Assembly (NCBI GenBank): GCA_016899975.1
Contig: JACJJN010000003.1
Coordinates: 62,001-126,000, forward strand
Source: Lacrimispora saccharolytica
GTDB lineage: Bacteria > Bacillota > Clostridia > Lachnospirales > Lachnospiraceae
Length of the DNA: 64,000 bases
Direction of reading: 5' to 3'
Below, piece after piece: positions 43,664-51,842 of the stretch (within the stretch, counting starts at the first letter, position 1; the number at the start of each line of letters is the position of its first letter). Both the position numbers and the translations under genes were made by a program. The notes under the pieces were generated by a model, which was given only the letters and a program-made list of their open reading frames with translations, was not told the DNA's origin and did no database searches.

Positions 43664-45438
43664 TCCTGAAGGAACACATCCGCGTACTGTACGCCGAATA
43701 CATTTGCCTCGTCATGGCTGTTCATATAGACATCCACATGGCCGTACGGTGTACCTCTGTCTTCTACGGTGAAGACCTGACCGCCGATGTTCAGTTTCGT
43801 TCCGAACGGAATTCCCGCAATCGCAACGGTACGTCCCTGCGTGGGCTCGGTTCCCGATGCGGTCGGGCCGCCGGACCATTTGCCGCAGCAGATCAGGCAG
43901 TTGCAGTAAGCAGTCAGTTTAAATTTGCCGAGATACTGACCGTTGGGCTTCACATAATTCTCTCCGGAATTGATCGTAATGACACTTGGATCTTCCTCAA
44001 TAACTCTCACCGCATATCCGGTGGAACGGCTGTAGTTGTAATCGGAAATAATGATTCCCGTTTTTTCACTGCTGGCATGGATGACCTTTCCGTCTCCCAT
44101 GTAGATCATAACGTGATAGATATATCCATTGTCTCTCTGATAGAATACCAGGTCGCCTGGCTGAGCCTCTTCCAGAGAAATCTTTTCTCCTGCGTTCGCC
44201 TGCTCTCTGGAGGTACGCGGCAGTTCATATCCGAAGTTTGCAAAAATCTGCTGTACAAATCCGGAACAGTCCGCACCATTGGTCAGGCTCGTTCCACCCC
44301 ATACATACGGATTTCCAAGAAACTGCTGCGCGTAAGTCAGAACAGAATTGCGGAATGCGCTTGTGGAAAGCACGGTCTTCACCGTATCGTAGGAATACGT
44401 GTAAGCCTCATTGTCCCAGGGCTCCACTTTCACTTCACCCAATACATAACTGTCCTCGCCTGCCGTTTTCACCGCGTTATGCGCTGCCTCGCCGGTCAGA
44501 AGATAACGTTTGCTGACAAATCCGCGCACATCACCGGATTCAATAAATACCCAGTCAGAATCCGCGTCCGCGATCACATAACACAGACCATTCTTCGGGA
44601 TTGTTCCCACGATCCGGTAGGAGGTTCCCTTTCCTTCACGGACATTCAGATATGTATTGACCTGTACCAGCGCATAATCTTTCTCTACCGTATGGAATAA
44701 CCACGGAGTATTTTCGATACTTACTTTCGGCGGCGTAACCGTTATCACCGGGGCAGAAGGCTCCTGTGGAACCGTTTCTTCTGGTGCCGGCGTTGCCTCC
44801 GGGGTTGGTGTTGCCTCTGGCGTCGGCGTCGCTTCCGGCGTTGGCGTTGCCTCTGGTGTCGGCGTTGCCTCCGGCGTCGGCGTCGCTTCTGGTGTCGGCG
44901 TTGCTTCCGGCGTTGGCGTTGCCTCTGGTGTCGGCGTCACTTCCGGTGTTGGCGTTGCTTCCGGTGTCGGCGTTGCCTCTGGCGTCGGCGTTGCTTCCGG
45001 CGTCGGGGTTGCCTCTGGCGTCGGTGTCGCTTCCGGCGTCGGCGTTGCCTCCGGTGTCGGGGTTGTTTCTGGTGTCGGCGTCGTTTCCGGTGTCGGGGTT
45101 GTCTCTGGCGTTGGCGTCGCTTCCGGCGTCGGGGTTGCCTCTGGCATTGTTTCCGGTGTCGGCGCCGCTTCTGGTGTTGACTCTGCTTCCGGAGTTGTTT
45201 CCGACGTCGGAGCCGTCTCCGCAGCGGATTCTTCCGCCTGTCCGTCAGCGGAAACTTCCGGCTGGGCGGCGGGAACGGAAGCTGCCAGTACCTCCTGCTG
45301 TGCTGTCGTCTCCTCCGGCTGTGTATATGGATCCGCGGATACAGACATTGGATTGCCCAGCATAGCGATCAGAGAACTGACAAAAGCGAACCGAACCAGC
45401 TTCGCGCGCTTTTCTCCAAGTCTCTTCCAATTGATCAT
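43660..45438 (-). CDS. Secreted NlpC/P60 endopeptidase with PT-rich linker, SH3 and 3D domains
   Basis: This 592-residue secreted protein has an N-terminal signal with cleavage likely after MSVSA. Residues about 85-225 are a Pro/Thr/Glu/Ala linker of TPEATP units (18-bp repeats at about 44767-45180). An SH3-type domain (VNTYLNVREGKGTSYRIVG), the NlpC/P60 domain with catalytic Cys in NGADCSGF and His in YHVMIYMG, and a C-terminal 3D domain with KFKLTAYCNC and the double-psi VEDRGTPYGHVDVYM follow. It should cut peptidoglycan stem peptides. The long flexible linker may span the wall. Confidence 0.93.
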   Translation of the reverse strand: MINWKRLGEKRAKLVRFAFVSSLIAMLGNPMSVSADPYTQPEETTAQQEVLAASVPAAQPEVSADGQAEESAAETAPTSETTPEAESTPEAAPTPETMPEATPTPEATPTPETTPTPETTPTPETTPTPEATPTPEATPTPEATPTPEATPTPEATPTPEATPTPEVTPTPEATPTPEATPTPEATPTPEATPTPEATPTPEATPTPEATPTPEATPAPEETVPQEPSAPVITVTPPKVSIENTPWLFHTVEKDYALVQVNTYLNVREGKGTSYRIVGTIPKNGLCYVIADADSDWVFIESGDVRGFVSKRYLLTGEAAHNAVKTAGEDSYVLGEVKVEPWDNEAYTYSYDTVKTVLSTSAFRNSVLTYAQQFLGNPYVWGGTSLTNGADCSGFVQQIFANFGYELPRTSREQANAGEKISLEEAQPGDLVFYQRDNGYIYHVMIYMGDGKVIHASSEKTGIIISDYNYSRSTGYAVRVIEEDPSVITINSGENYVKPNGQYLGKFKLTAYCNCLICCGKWSGGPTASGTEPTQGRTVAIAGIPFGTKLNIGGQVFTVEDRGTPYGHVDVYMNSHDEANVFGVQYADVFLQD

Positions 45439-45483
45439 TTCTCTTTCTCCTCCAAAAAATCATATCTCCTGATTTGTCAGACA

Positions 45484-45511
45484 GCAACCGTTCAGCCAAC
45501 GGAACGGTTAT
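45484..45511. repeat. Family 2-like minimal palindrome
   Basis: GCAACCGTTC pairs imperfectly with GGAACGGTTATG between the TatD stop and the wall hydrolase start. Confidence 0.5.
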
Positions 45512-46272
45512 GTCAGAAATAACTGCATTGCATTCTGTTCCGTCTGTTCTATGACTTCCTCACAGGACAGATGTTTGATTTCCGCGATCTGCTGTACGAT
45601 CAGCGGAATATACAGGGAAGAATTTCTCTTTCCCCGGTAAGGAACCGGAGCCAGATACGGACTGTCGGTCTCCAGCAGCAGCTGGTCCAGAGGCGCATAT
45701 TCCACCACTTCCCGGAGTTTTCGGGCATTCTTGAACGTAAGTACGCCGCCGATTCCCAGATACAGCCCCATCTTCAGATATTCTCCTGCCATCTCTCTGG
45801 AATAAGAAAAGCAATGAACCACACCGCCGATCTCATCGGCCCGGCAGGCCTTCATCACCTGAAGCGTATCTGCAGCCGCATCCCTGCTGTGAATGATCAC
45901 AGGAAGTTTCTCCTCCCTGGCAAGTTCCAGCTGCCGTTCAAACCAGTACCGCTGAGTCTCATGATTCTCTTTCTCCCAGTAGTAATCCAGACCGATCTCA
46001 CCGACCGCCACTGTTTTTTCCAAACGGCAGTAGTCTCTCAGTTTCTGCATGACGGCTTCATTCATATCGCCTACCTCGTCCGGATGCAGTCCCATTGCAC
46101 CGTAAACGAAGGGATACTGTTCCATCAGCTCCCTGGTCCGGTCAAGGGAATCCAGGCTCGCCGAAACATTGACGATATGTCCGATCCCGTTTTCCTGCAT
46201 GGAAGAAAGAAGTTCTTCTCTGTCACTGTCAAATGCCTCATCATCGTAATGTGCGTGTGTCTCAAAAATCAT
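45508..46272 (-). CDS. TatD-family metal-dependent hydrolase
   Basis: This 254-residue protein begins MIFETHAHYDDEAFD, with the HxH metal site, and has GEIGLDYYWE, PVIIHSRDAA, GGVVHCFS and LLLETDSPYLAP, which carry the remaining metal ligands of TatD enzymes. It is a DNA exonuclease or a general amidohydrolase in quality control. The ATG at 46272 is preferred; upstream sequence has no good site. rsmA, which often neighbours tatD in Firmicutes, lies 16 kb away here. Confidence 0.93.
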   Translation of the reverse strand: MIFETHAHYDDEAFDSDREELLSSMQENGIGHIVNVSASLDSLDRTRELMEQYPFVYGAMGLHPDEVGDMNEAVMQKLRDYCRLEKTVAVGEIGLDYYWEKENHETQRYWFERQLELAREEKLPVIIHSRDAAADTLQVMKACRADEIGGVVHCFSYSREMAGEYLKMGLYLGIGGVLTFKNARKLREVVEYAPLDQLLLETDSPYLAPVPYRGKRNSSLYIPLIVQQIAEIKHLSCEEVIEQTEQNAMQLFLT

Positions 46273-46465
46273 TGCGTTCTTTTCCTGTATCTTGTAAATT
46301 AATAAACCTGCATTATAATTATTATACGACGGGACAGGGGGATGCGTCAATTGCGGATGGGGAAATTTAACAATAATAAGGTGGAAGTCACAGGCGAAAA
46401 TACCTGTGACTTTTTGTTTCCGCTCCACCGCTCTGTTTTGCGTCTCCGTCTTTGCTGTTGGTATT

Positions 46466-46795
46466 TTAATCATTTCCAACCATCGGTTCAAAATATTGCC
46501 TGTCCGGTTCAGCCTCCGTAGTCAGCTCCAAATATTTCATAGACAACACAACCCTTCTGAACGCCGCCTCCATCTGGTAATTTTCCAGACGAGTCCGGAT
46601 ACTGAACTCCCGGGGCAACTGAGCGTTCTGCATGGAAAATACAAGGGATTCTTTATCCAGACCGGGCGGAATCCGGTACGCCAGCCCCTTTGTCTTATAG
46701 ATATGTACCAACATCTGCAGATGATAGATAGCCTGAACGATGGGAAAAACCTTTTGTACAGCAAGAATATCTTCCTCTGTCACAGCTGTCCGCAT
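46466..46795 (-). CDS. Hypothetical protein, possibly the 3' part of a split gene
   Basis: This 109-residue frame (SMKYLELTTEAEPDRQYFEPMVGND at its end) has no recognised domain. It contains a helical region (ILAVQKVFPIVQAIYHLQMLVHIY). It starts inside the preceding zinc-ribbon frame in another register, and the two would join by one frameshift near 46760-46790. It could be a real overlapping gene or the second half of a broken one. Confidence 0.4.
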   Translation of the reverse strand: MRTAVTEEDILAVQKVFPIVQAIYHLQMLVHIYKTKGLAYRIPPGLDKESLVFSMQNAQLPREFSIRTRLENYQMEAAFRRVVLSMKYLELTTEAEPDRQYFEPMVGND

Positions 46796-46895
46796 GTTTC
46801 TTCATATTGTAATCATCCTGAAGGACAATACAGCCGCATTTGCTGCAGTAACACTTATTAGTCTCAGTATCCCCAATGAAACAATACTTCCTCAT
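46695..46895 (-). CDS. Small zinc-ribbon-like protein, possibly frameshifted
   Basis: This 66-residue frame opens MRKYCFIGDTETNKCYCSKCGC, with a CxxC pair, then MKKHADSC with further Cys/His that could complete a zinc site. After about residue 40 the composition turns unlike a folded protein. A frameshift there would lead into the 46466-46795 frame and give a protein of roughly 140 residues. It lies 28 nt after the PHP gene on the same strand. Confidence 0.4.
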   Translation of the reverse strand: MRKYCFIGDTETNKCYCSKCGCIVLQDDYNMKKHADSCDRGRYSCCTKGFSHRSGYLSSADVGTYL

Positions 46896-46923
46896 CCGTA
46901 TTATCCTCGCTATCCAAATGCTA

Positions 46924-47823
46924 TTATCCGTTCTTACACTGATTCAGCTTTGCCAGCATTTTCTGATACATTGCCAACCCATTTGTGGATGCAAACGGCT
47001 GTGGCGCTCTGTGACGATCCGATGCCGCAGATGGAAGCAGATCGTATTCCAGAGCCATGCACCTCAAAAAATTCATTTTTTCCGGGTCATCCAAATACAA
47101 TTCATAATAAACTTCAAGACCGCCCAACTCTCCAGAAACACTTTTAAAATCCGAAATCAGTTGCCGGATCTCTTGTTCTCCCATGCCATACCCCCAGGGA
47201 TGTGCAAGTACAGGAATTCCTCCTGAATTTATAATCTGCTGAACGACTTGCTCCATAGAAGCGTATCCGATAAATCTGGTTGACGGAACATAATAAGGAC
47301 TGAAATCACCGATATATCTATCGAATGCGTCATCCATATCTTTCGCATATCCTCTGCGGATTAAAACCTCGGCAATATCATGCCGTCCCATATGCCGCCC
47401 TGGCCGTCTGACCGCTTCCACTTCCGCAAGACTGATATGCAGCCCAATGCTTTCCAACTGCTGAAGAATCGCATCCACATATGATTTCTTTCCGCTTTGG
47501 ATATTCTGAAAAATACCGTTAAAATCTTCCGGGTTTACACCTTCCGGAAAAAGGCCGACCACATGAACTTCCACTGTCTCTTCCCTCGCCGGAGCCAAAT
47601 ATGCAGTAGAAAACTCACAGCCCGGAATAACATTCAATTCTCCCTCATTTCTGCACTGCTCCAAGGAAAATTTATTATGATCTGTGACAGCGATCACTTT
47701 CAGTCCTTCTTCTGCCGCCATTCGGATTACATCGGAAAGTGTGTCATCGCCATCACTGTTTCTCGTGTGAAGATGCAGGTCTACCCTTCCGTTTTGGGGA
47801 TTTGAGAACTGGACGTTATTCAT
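46924..47823 (-). CDS. PHP domain phosphoesterase
   Basis: This protein of 299 residues has the PHP motifs RVDLHLHTRNSDGDDTLSDV (HxH plus DG), VIAVTDHNKFS, IPGCEFST, PVLAHPWG and a final AASDRHR. It belongs to the YciV/RNase AM-like group, which hydrolyse nucleotide 3'-phosphates or short RNA. The ATG at 47823 follows GAGAGG by nine bases; a GTG seven codons upstream is possible. The small zinc-ribbon frame follows it. Confidence 0.87.
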   Translation of the reverse strand: MNNVQFSNPQNGRVDLHLHTRNSDGDDTLSDVIRMAAEEGLKVIAVTDHNKFSLEQCRNEGELNVIPGCEFSTAYLAPAREETVEVHVVGLFPEGVNPEDFNGIFQNIQSGKKSYVDAILQQLESIGLHISLAEVEAVRRPGRHMGRHDIAEVLIRRGYAKDMDDAFDRYIGDFSPYYVPSTRFIGYASMEQVVQQIINSGGIPVLAHPWGYGMGEQEIRQLISDFKSVSGELGGLEVYYELYLDDPEKMNFLRCMALEYDLLPSAASDRHRAPQPFASTNGLAMYQKMLAKLNQCKNG

Positions 47824-47844
47824 CTGCAGATACCTCTCTTTCAC

Positions 47845-48111
47845 ATTTTATGCTTGGTCATCATATTCGCTTAGTTCTTCCCAATCTTCCCGATTCCCAC
47901 AGTGGCGCACTTTTTACATCGAATCTTATTTATGATAATCTTCTTCATACACACAATTTCCAATCTGATGCACCAAACGTGTCTCTCTAGCAAAGAGCCG
48001 GCCTCCATCAATGAACCCAGGCTCTAACTCTCTGCTGCATTCTTCCATGACCTTAAACATCATTTTGCGTTCTGCTCATTTGTCATAATGGCTTGAAATT
48101 TTTCTTTACAG
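47845..48111. other. Intergenic region without recognised features
   Basis: No credible coding frame, palindrome or promoter was recognised between the PHP gene start and the left end of the insertion sequence remnant. Confidence 0.5.
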
Positions 48112-48667
48112 CTATAAATGAGCAAATATCAAATTTTGCACAAGCTTATCCCACAAACTTCAACGCTTCCTCAATGGACGTACTTCTTTTCATGAGACGG
48201 TACAGGGTGGACGAACGGCATGATCAGCCAATACCTTTGGATCCCCTGACGGGCAAAGAAAATAGGAGATGACCGGCACAGCGGGAAGTTCTTCCACAAT
48301 CTCCTGTGCGATCTGGATCTTTGATCTTGATTTATTGTACAGGATGACTACATAACTCAGGGTAATCCCGTTGCAGGAAAGCATAATGGAGACAGCCTGA
48401 TACCCATAATCCTGACCGCCTTTTAAATGTGCTTGATGAAAATACGCAGCTTCGATTGGATGAACCGCCTGTGACGAAGGCCGGGTATGTGAAGCAATCG
48501 TATCATCCACAATACAGTAAATCGGTTGTCCGGAACGCTGATGTATACTGTTTACAACGGACACCCCCCTTGTTTGAGTGAGTATGTTTTTTTGGTACTT
48601 CAATTATACATCATTCTACAGAGGGTGTCTTTCTTTTGTGCAATATTTTGGATTTGTTCATTTATAG
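48112..48667 (-). mobile_element. Insertion sequence remnant with 32-bp terminal inverted repeats
   Basis: The left end 48112-48143 (CTATAAATGAGCAAATATC...) and the right end 48636-48667 (...GGATTTGTTCATTTATAG) are inverted copies with a few mismatches. The 556 bp between hold only part of a DDE transposase. An intact element of this type would be expected to exceed 1.2 kb, so it has suffered an internal deletion. No clear target duplication is visible. Confidence 0.8.
48146..48603 (-). pseudogene. Transposase remnant (DDE type), internally deleted and frameshifted
   Basis: The first part reads as a transposase N-terminal catalytic region: IYCIVDDTIASHTRPSSQAV, then EAAYFHQAHLKGGQDYGYQAVSI. 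After YFLC the frame departs from the expected catalytic segment. A short piece in another frame, LYRLMKRSTSIEEALKFVG ending at 48146, looks like the original C-terminus. The gene is therefore non-functional. Confidence 0.75.
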
Positions 48668-48784
48668 ATATATTCAAAAACTGCTACTTTTTTTGAAAAA
48701 AGTGACGGAAACATGTACCTGGGGCTGGTCGCTGCGCCAGTGGTTTGATATAATTTTAAGTAATAAAAACCAGGAGGACCCCAT

Positions 48785-50242
48785 ATGACAAATTTTTCCA
48801 CGCTTCTCTCCAGTTTTATAGAAGATAAAAACATTCAGATCTACCCCCTGACCCAATACTGCAGCCTGGACCGTTCCACCATGTACAAATATATCAACGG
48901 CAAACGCCTCCCTCCCAAGCAGGAGCTGGTAGAACGGATTGCCGATTACATGCGTCTGTCTCCATCGGAACACGACGAGCTTCTGACTGCATGGAAGATT
49001 GCACTGATCGGAGAAGAAGATTATTACAGCCGCAAAAATGCTGAAAATTTTATTCTGAATTTTCCTGATATTTCCAAAATAGACCCTTTGATCTTATCCT
49101 CCTTTTCCGGCTCTGTCGGGGCTGACAGCTCCAATCCACAGTCTGACTGTCAGGCACTCTCTTCACAGATTGCGGTCAATCATGCCGTCAGCCAAATGAT
49201 TCTGAGCGAAGCCGAAAAAGAAAACGGGCGCCTGGCGCTCCTGCTCCAGCCGGATAACGACTACCTGTTTCACTTTCTCACAAGTCTCGGCGAGTCTGAA
49301 TGTACACTGAGCATTGAACAGATTTTATGTCTGAACAATTCCAGTCAGCTGGACAAGAGTTACCATTCCCTGAACCTCCTGTACATTCAAAACGTACTGC
49401 CGCTCTATATCCGTGCGCTTGATTACGATATTTACTACTATTATGACAATGTGGGATCTCATTTCTCCAGCTTTAACGGACTATCCTGCCTGATCCTGAC
49501 CAGTGAATCCGCCGTTGCCTGCACTTCCGATTACCGTACAGGCATTTTTTATACCCAGCCGGAAACCGTTCGGCTGCTCTGGGAATTATTCCGCGGATAT
49601 AAAGAAAAATGTTCTCTTCTGTTTCATCCGGTCAGTTCCATTACCGAGGAACTGAATATGCTGCAGACTTTGGGTCAGAGTACAGAAATCAATTATGCCA
49701 TCCAGCCGGAACCCTGCCTTGTCCCCTTTATCACGCCGGATCTGGTGGAAAAATATGTGCGCGCCGATCTTCCGAACCGCAAGTCCCTGATTCCAATGCT
49801 GAATCATTTTCTGTCTCTTCAAAAGAAAGCCGTTCTTTCCGATAATTTTCATGTTTACCACACACTGGAAGGGATCCGTTCTTTTCTGGAAACCGGAAAA
49901 ATCTATGAAATCCCTGAAGGGCTCTGTATTCCGTTTTCCCCGGAGGACAGAACACTTCTCATCTCACGTCTGCTGCAGAATCCGAAAAAAAATTATCAGC
50001 TTCTGCGCGGACCGCTGCAGCATCTGCCGCACAATTTTCACCTGTATGTCTCACCTTCCGGCGGCTATCTGCTGTTCACCAACCGACTGAATCAGACGGT
50101 CTACCTCCTGTTCGAGGAACCCGGTCTGCTTGCTGCGTTTTTGGACTATCTGAATCATCTTGATATAAACCATCTGTACACTTACGAGCAAATGCAGGCT
50201 TTGATTCTGGAATTGGTCGGGAAAGGAGAAAAACAATCATGA
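48785..50242 (+). CDS. HTH-containing protein of unknown function, paralogue A
   Basis: This 485-residue protein opens with a helix-turn-helix-like region: FIEDKNIQIYPLTQYCSLDRSTMYKYINGKRLPPKQELVERIADYM, in the style of an XRE domain. The remaining 400 residues are unrecognised; conserved blocks shared with the next gene include ENGRLALLLQPDNDYLFHFL, YIRALDYDIYYYYDNV, LSCLILTSE and GPLQHLPHNFHLYVS. No membrane segment or signal is seen. A ribosome site CCAGGAGG lies upstream, and TATAAT occurs at about 48751. It is translationally coupled to the paralogue. Confidence 0.8.
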   Translation: MTNFSTLLSSFIEDKNIQIYPLTQYCSLDRSTMYKYINGKRLPPKQELVERIADYMRLSPSEHDELLTAWKIALIGEEDYYSRKNAENFILNFPDISKIDPLILSSFSGSVGADSSNPQSDCQALSSQIAVNHAVSQMILSEAEKENGRLALLLQPDNDYLFHFLTSLGESECTLSIEQILCLNNSSQLDKSYHSLNLLYIQNVLPLYIRALDYDIYYYYDNVGSHFSSFNGLSCLILTSESAVACTSDYRTGIFYTQPETVRLLWELFRGYKEKCSLLFHPVSSITEELNMLQTLGQSTEINYAIQPEPCLVPFITPDLVEKYVRADLPNRKSLIPMLNHFLSLQKKAVLSDNFHVYHTLEGIRSFLETGKIYEIPEGLCIPFSPEDRTLLISRLLQNPKKNYQLLRGPLQHLPHNFHLYVSPSGGYLLFTNRLNQTVYLLFEEPGLLAAFLDYLNHLDINHLYTYEQMQALILELVGKGEKQS

Positions 50243-51708
50243 GTACTTTTTCAAGGCTTCTCAATTCTCTTGTTCATCAAAAAGATATCGCCGTATATCC
50301 GATGACGCAGTACTGCGGTATTGACCGCACACTCATGTACAAATATCTGAACGGCAAAGATTACCCCAGAGAGCAGGCAATTGTAGACCGCATGGCGGAT
50401 TTCATGCGCCTTTCTCCATTGGAAAGTGAAGAATTGCTGACGGCATGGCAGATTGAAAAAATCGGATGGAAAGAATGGAACAGCCGTCGGAATGTGGAAG
50501 ATTTTCTTCTGAGCCTCCCTGATATTTCCGACTTTTCCAGAAAATTTAAGACCGCAGGCGGCACTTGGGTGAAACAGACGGTCAATGCGCCTTCCGTTTC
50601 TTCCTCCCACGCCTGCTATCCGGACTGCCGCGCGCTGCCGACGCAGACTGCGCTGAACAATGTCATCAGTCAGGTGATCATGGACGAGATCCAGAAAGAA
50701 AACGGCCGCCTCTGCCTGATGCTTCAGCCGGATTACGATTATCTGTTCCATCTTCTCATGAGACTGGGGGAATATGAACATCAGCTTCCCATTGACCACA
50801 TCCTGTGCCTTGGAAATTCCTCACAATCAGACAACGCGGTCCAAGACCATAATCTGGTCTATCTTCAGAAAATCCTTCCTCTGTATGTCCGCGCGCTGGA
50901 CTATAACGTATACTATTACTATGATGCAGTGGAATCACATTTTTCCAACCTGAACGGGCTTTCCTGCCTGATCCTGACCAGTTCCTGCGCGATCACCTGT
51001 ACTTCCGATTTCCAGTCGGGGATCCTGTACGGAAAGCCGGAGATCGTCCAGATGCTCCAGAAGCACTTTGACGCCTGCCGTGAAAAATGCTCCCCTTTCT
51101 TCTCGCCGATCCACTCGATCGAAGACACCTGCGAGATGATCCTGAAATTTTTCTCTGAAAATGACGAGTATTATTCTCTGCAGCCGGAGCCCTGCATTAT
51201 CCCGTTCCTGACCCCTGACCTGGTAGAGCGGATCATTCGTCCCGATCTCCCCGGACGCGCCGAACTGATCTCTTTGCTGAACGACTTTCTCAGGCGCCGG
51301 AAGGACAGTGTTTTCACCGAAAATTACCATATCTTTCACACGACTCCTGGGCTCCGCCGCTTTATGGAAACAGGGAGAAGCTATGAAATACCGGAGGATC
51401 TTTATGTTCCATTTTCCCCGGAAGACCGAAAGCTGCTGCTGTACCGGCTCAGCCCTTTTTTTCCTGAGCGGTATCATCTTCTGCGCGGTCCTCTGGAAAA
51501 CCTTCCTCAGAATTTCCACCTGTGGGCAAACGCGTCCAATGGATATATGATGTTCACAAACCGAAAAAAGGAAACCGTCTATCTGCTCTTCACAGAACCT
51601 GGTCTCCTTACCTCGTTCATCGACTATCTCAAAAACCTGGAGGAAAAATACCTGTACACCGGTGAGGAATGTCACCACCTGATCGAAGAACTGCTGGAGC
51701 ATGTCTGA
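50239..51708 (+). CDS. HTH-containing protein of unknown function, paralogue B
   Basis: This 489-residue protein resembles paralogue A along its whole length, with the same N-terminal HTH-like region (AVYPMTQYCGIDRTLMYKYLNGK) and shared blocks ENGRLCLMLQPDYDYLFHLL, YVRALDYNVYYYYDAV and GPLENLPQNFHLW. By eye nearly half of the residues match. The ATG overlaps the preceding stop as ATGA, which suggests equal synthesis and perhaps a heterodimer. It ends just before a strong terminator. Function unknown. Confidence 0.8.
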   Translation: MSTFSRLLNSLVHQKDIAVYPMTQYCGIDRTLMYKYLNGKDYPREQAIVDRMADFMRLSPLESEELLTAWQIEKIGWKEWNSRRNVEDFLLSLPDISDFSRKFKTAGGTWVKQTVNAPSVSSSHACYPDCRALPTQTALNNVISQVIMDEIQKENGRLCLMLQPDYDYLFHLLMRLGEYEHQLPIDHILCLGNSSQSDNAVQDHNLVYLQKILPLYVRALDYNVYYYYDAVESHFSNLNGLSCLILTSSCAITCTSDFQSGILYGKPEIVQMLQKHFDACREKCSPFFSPIHSIEDTCEMILKFFSENDEYYSLQPEPCIIPFLTPDLVERIIRPDLPGRAELISLLNDFLRRRKDSVFTENYHIFHTTPGLRRFMETGRSYEIPEDLYVPFSPEDRKLLLYRLSPFFPERYHLLRGPLENLPQNFHLWANASNGYMMFTNRKKETVYLLFTEPGLLTSFIDYLKNLEEKYLYTGEECHHLIEELLEHV

Positions 51709-51763
51709 AAATTACTTTCTGCGATGTACATCACAGTTTGTGGGAAACATGTCTGAACAGCAG

Positions 51764-51840
51764 CAAAAAAACTCAGCCGGAATGGCTGCCGGCATCCGCG
51801 TCATCCGCAGAGCCCCGCCGCCATTCCGGCTGAGTTTTTC
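51764..51840. terminator. Bidirectional terminator between paralogue B and cstA
   Basis: AAACTCAGCCGGAATGGC pairs with GCCATTCCGGCTGAGTTT, with A-run and T-run on either side and a second stem in the loop. It serves two convergent genes. Confidence 0.9.
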
Positions 51841-51842
51841 TA

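Noticed and set aside
44767-45180. Regular short repeats that could be taken for a CRISPR array
   Set aside because: They are 18-bp codon repeats for TPEATP in an intact wall hydrolase, without spacers or cas genes.
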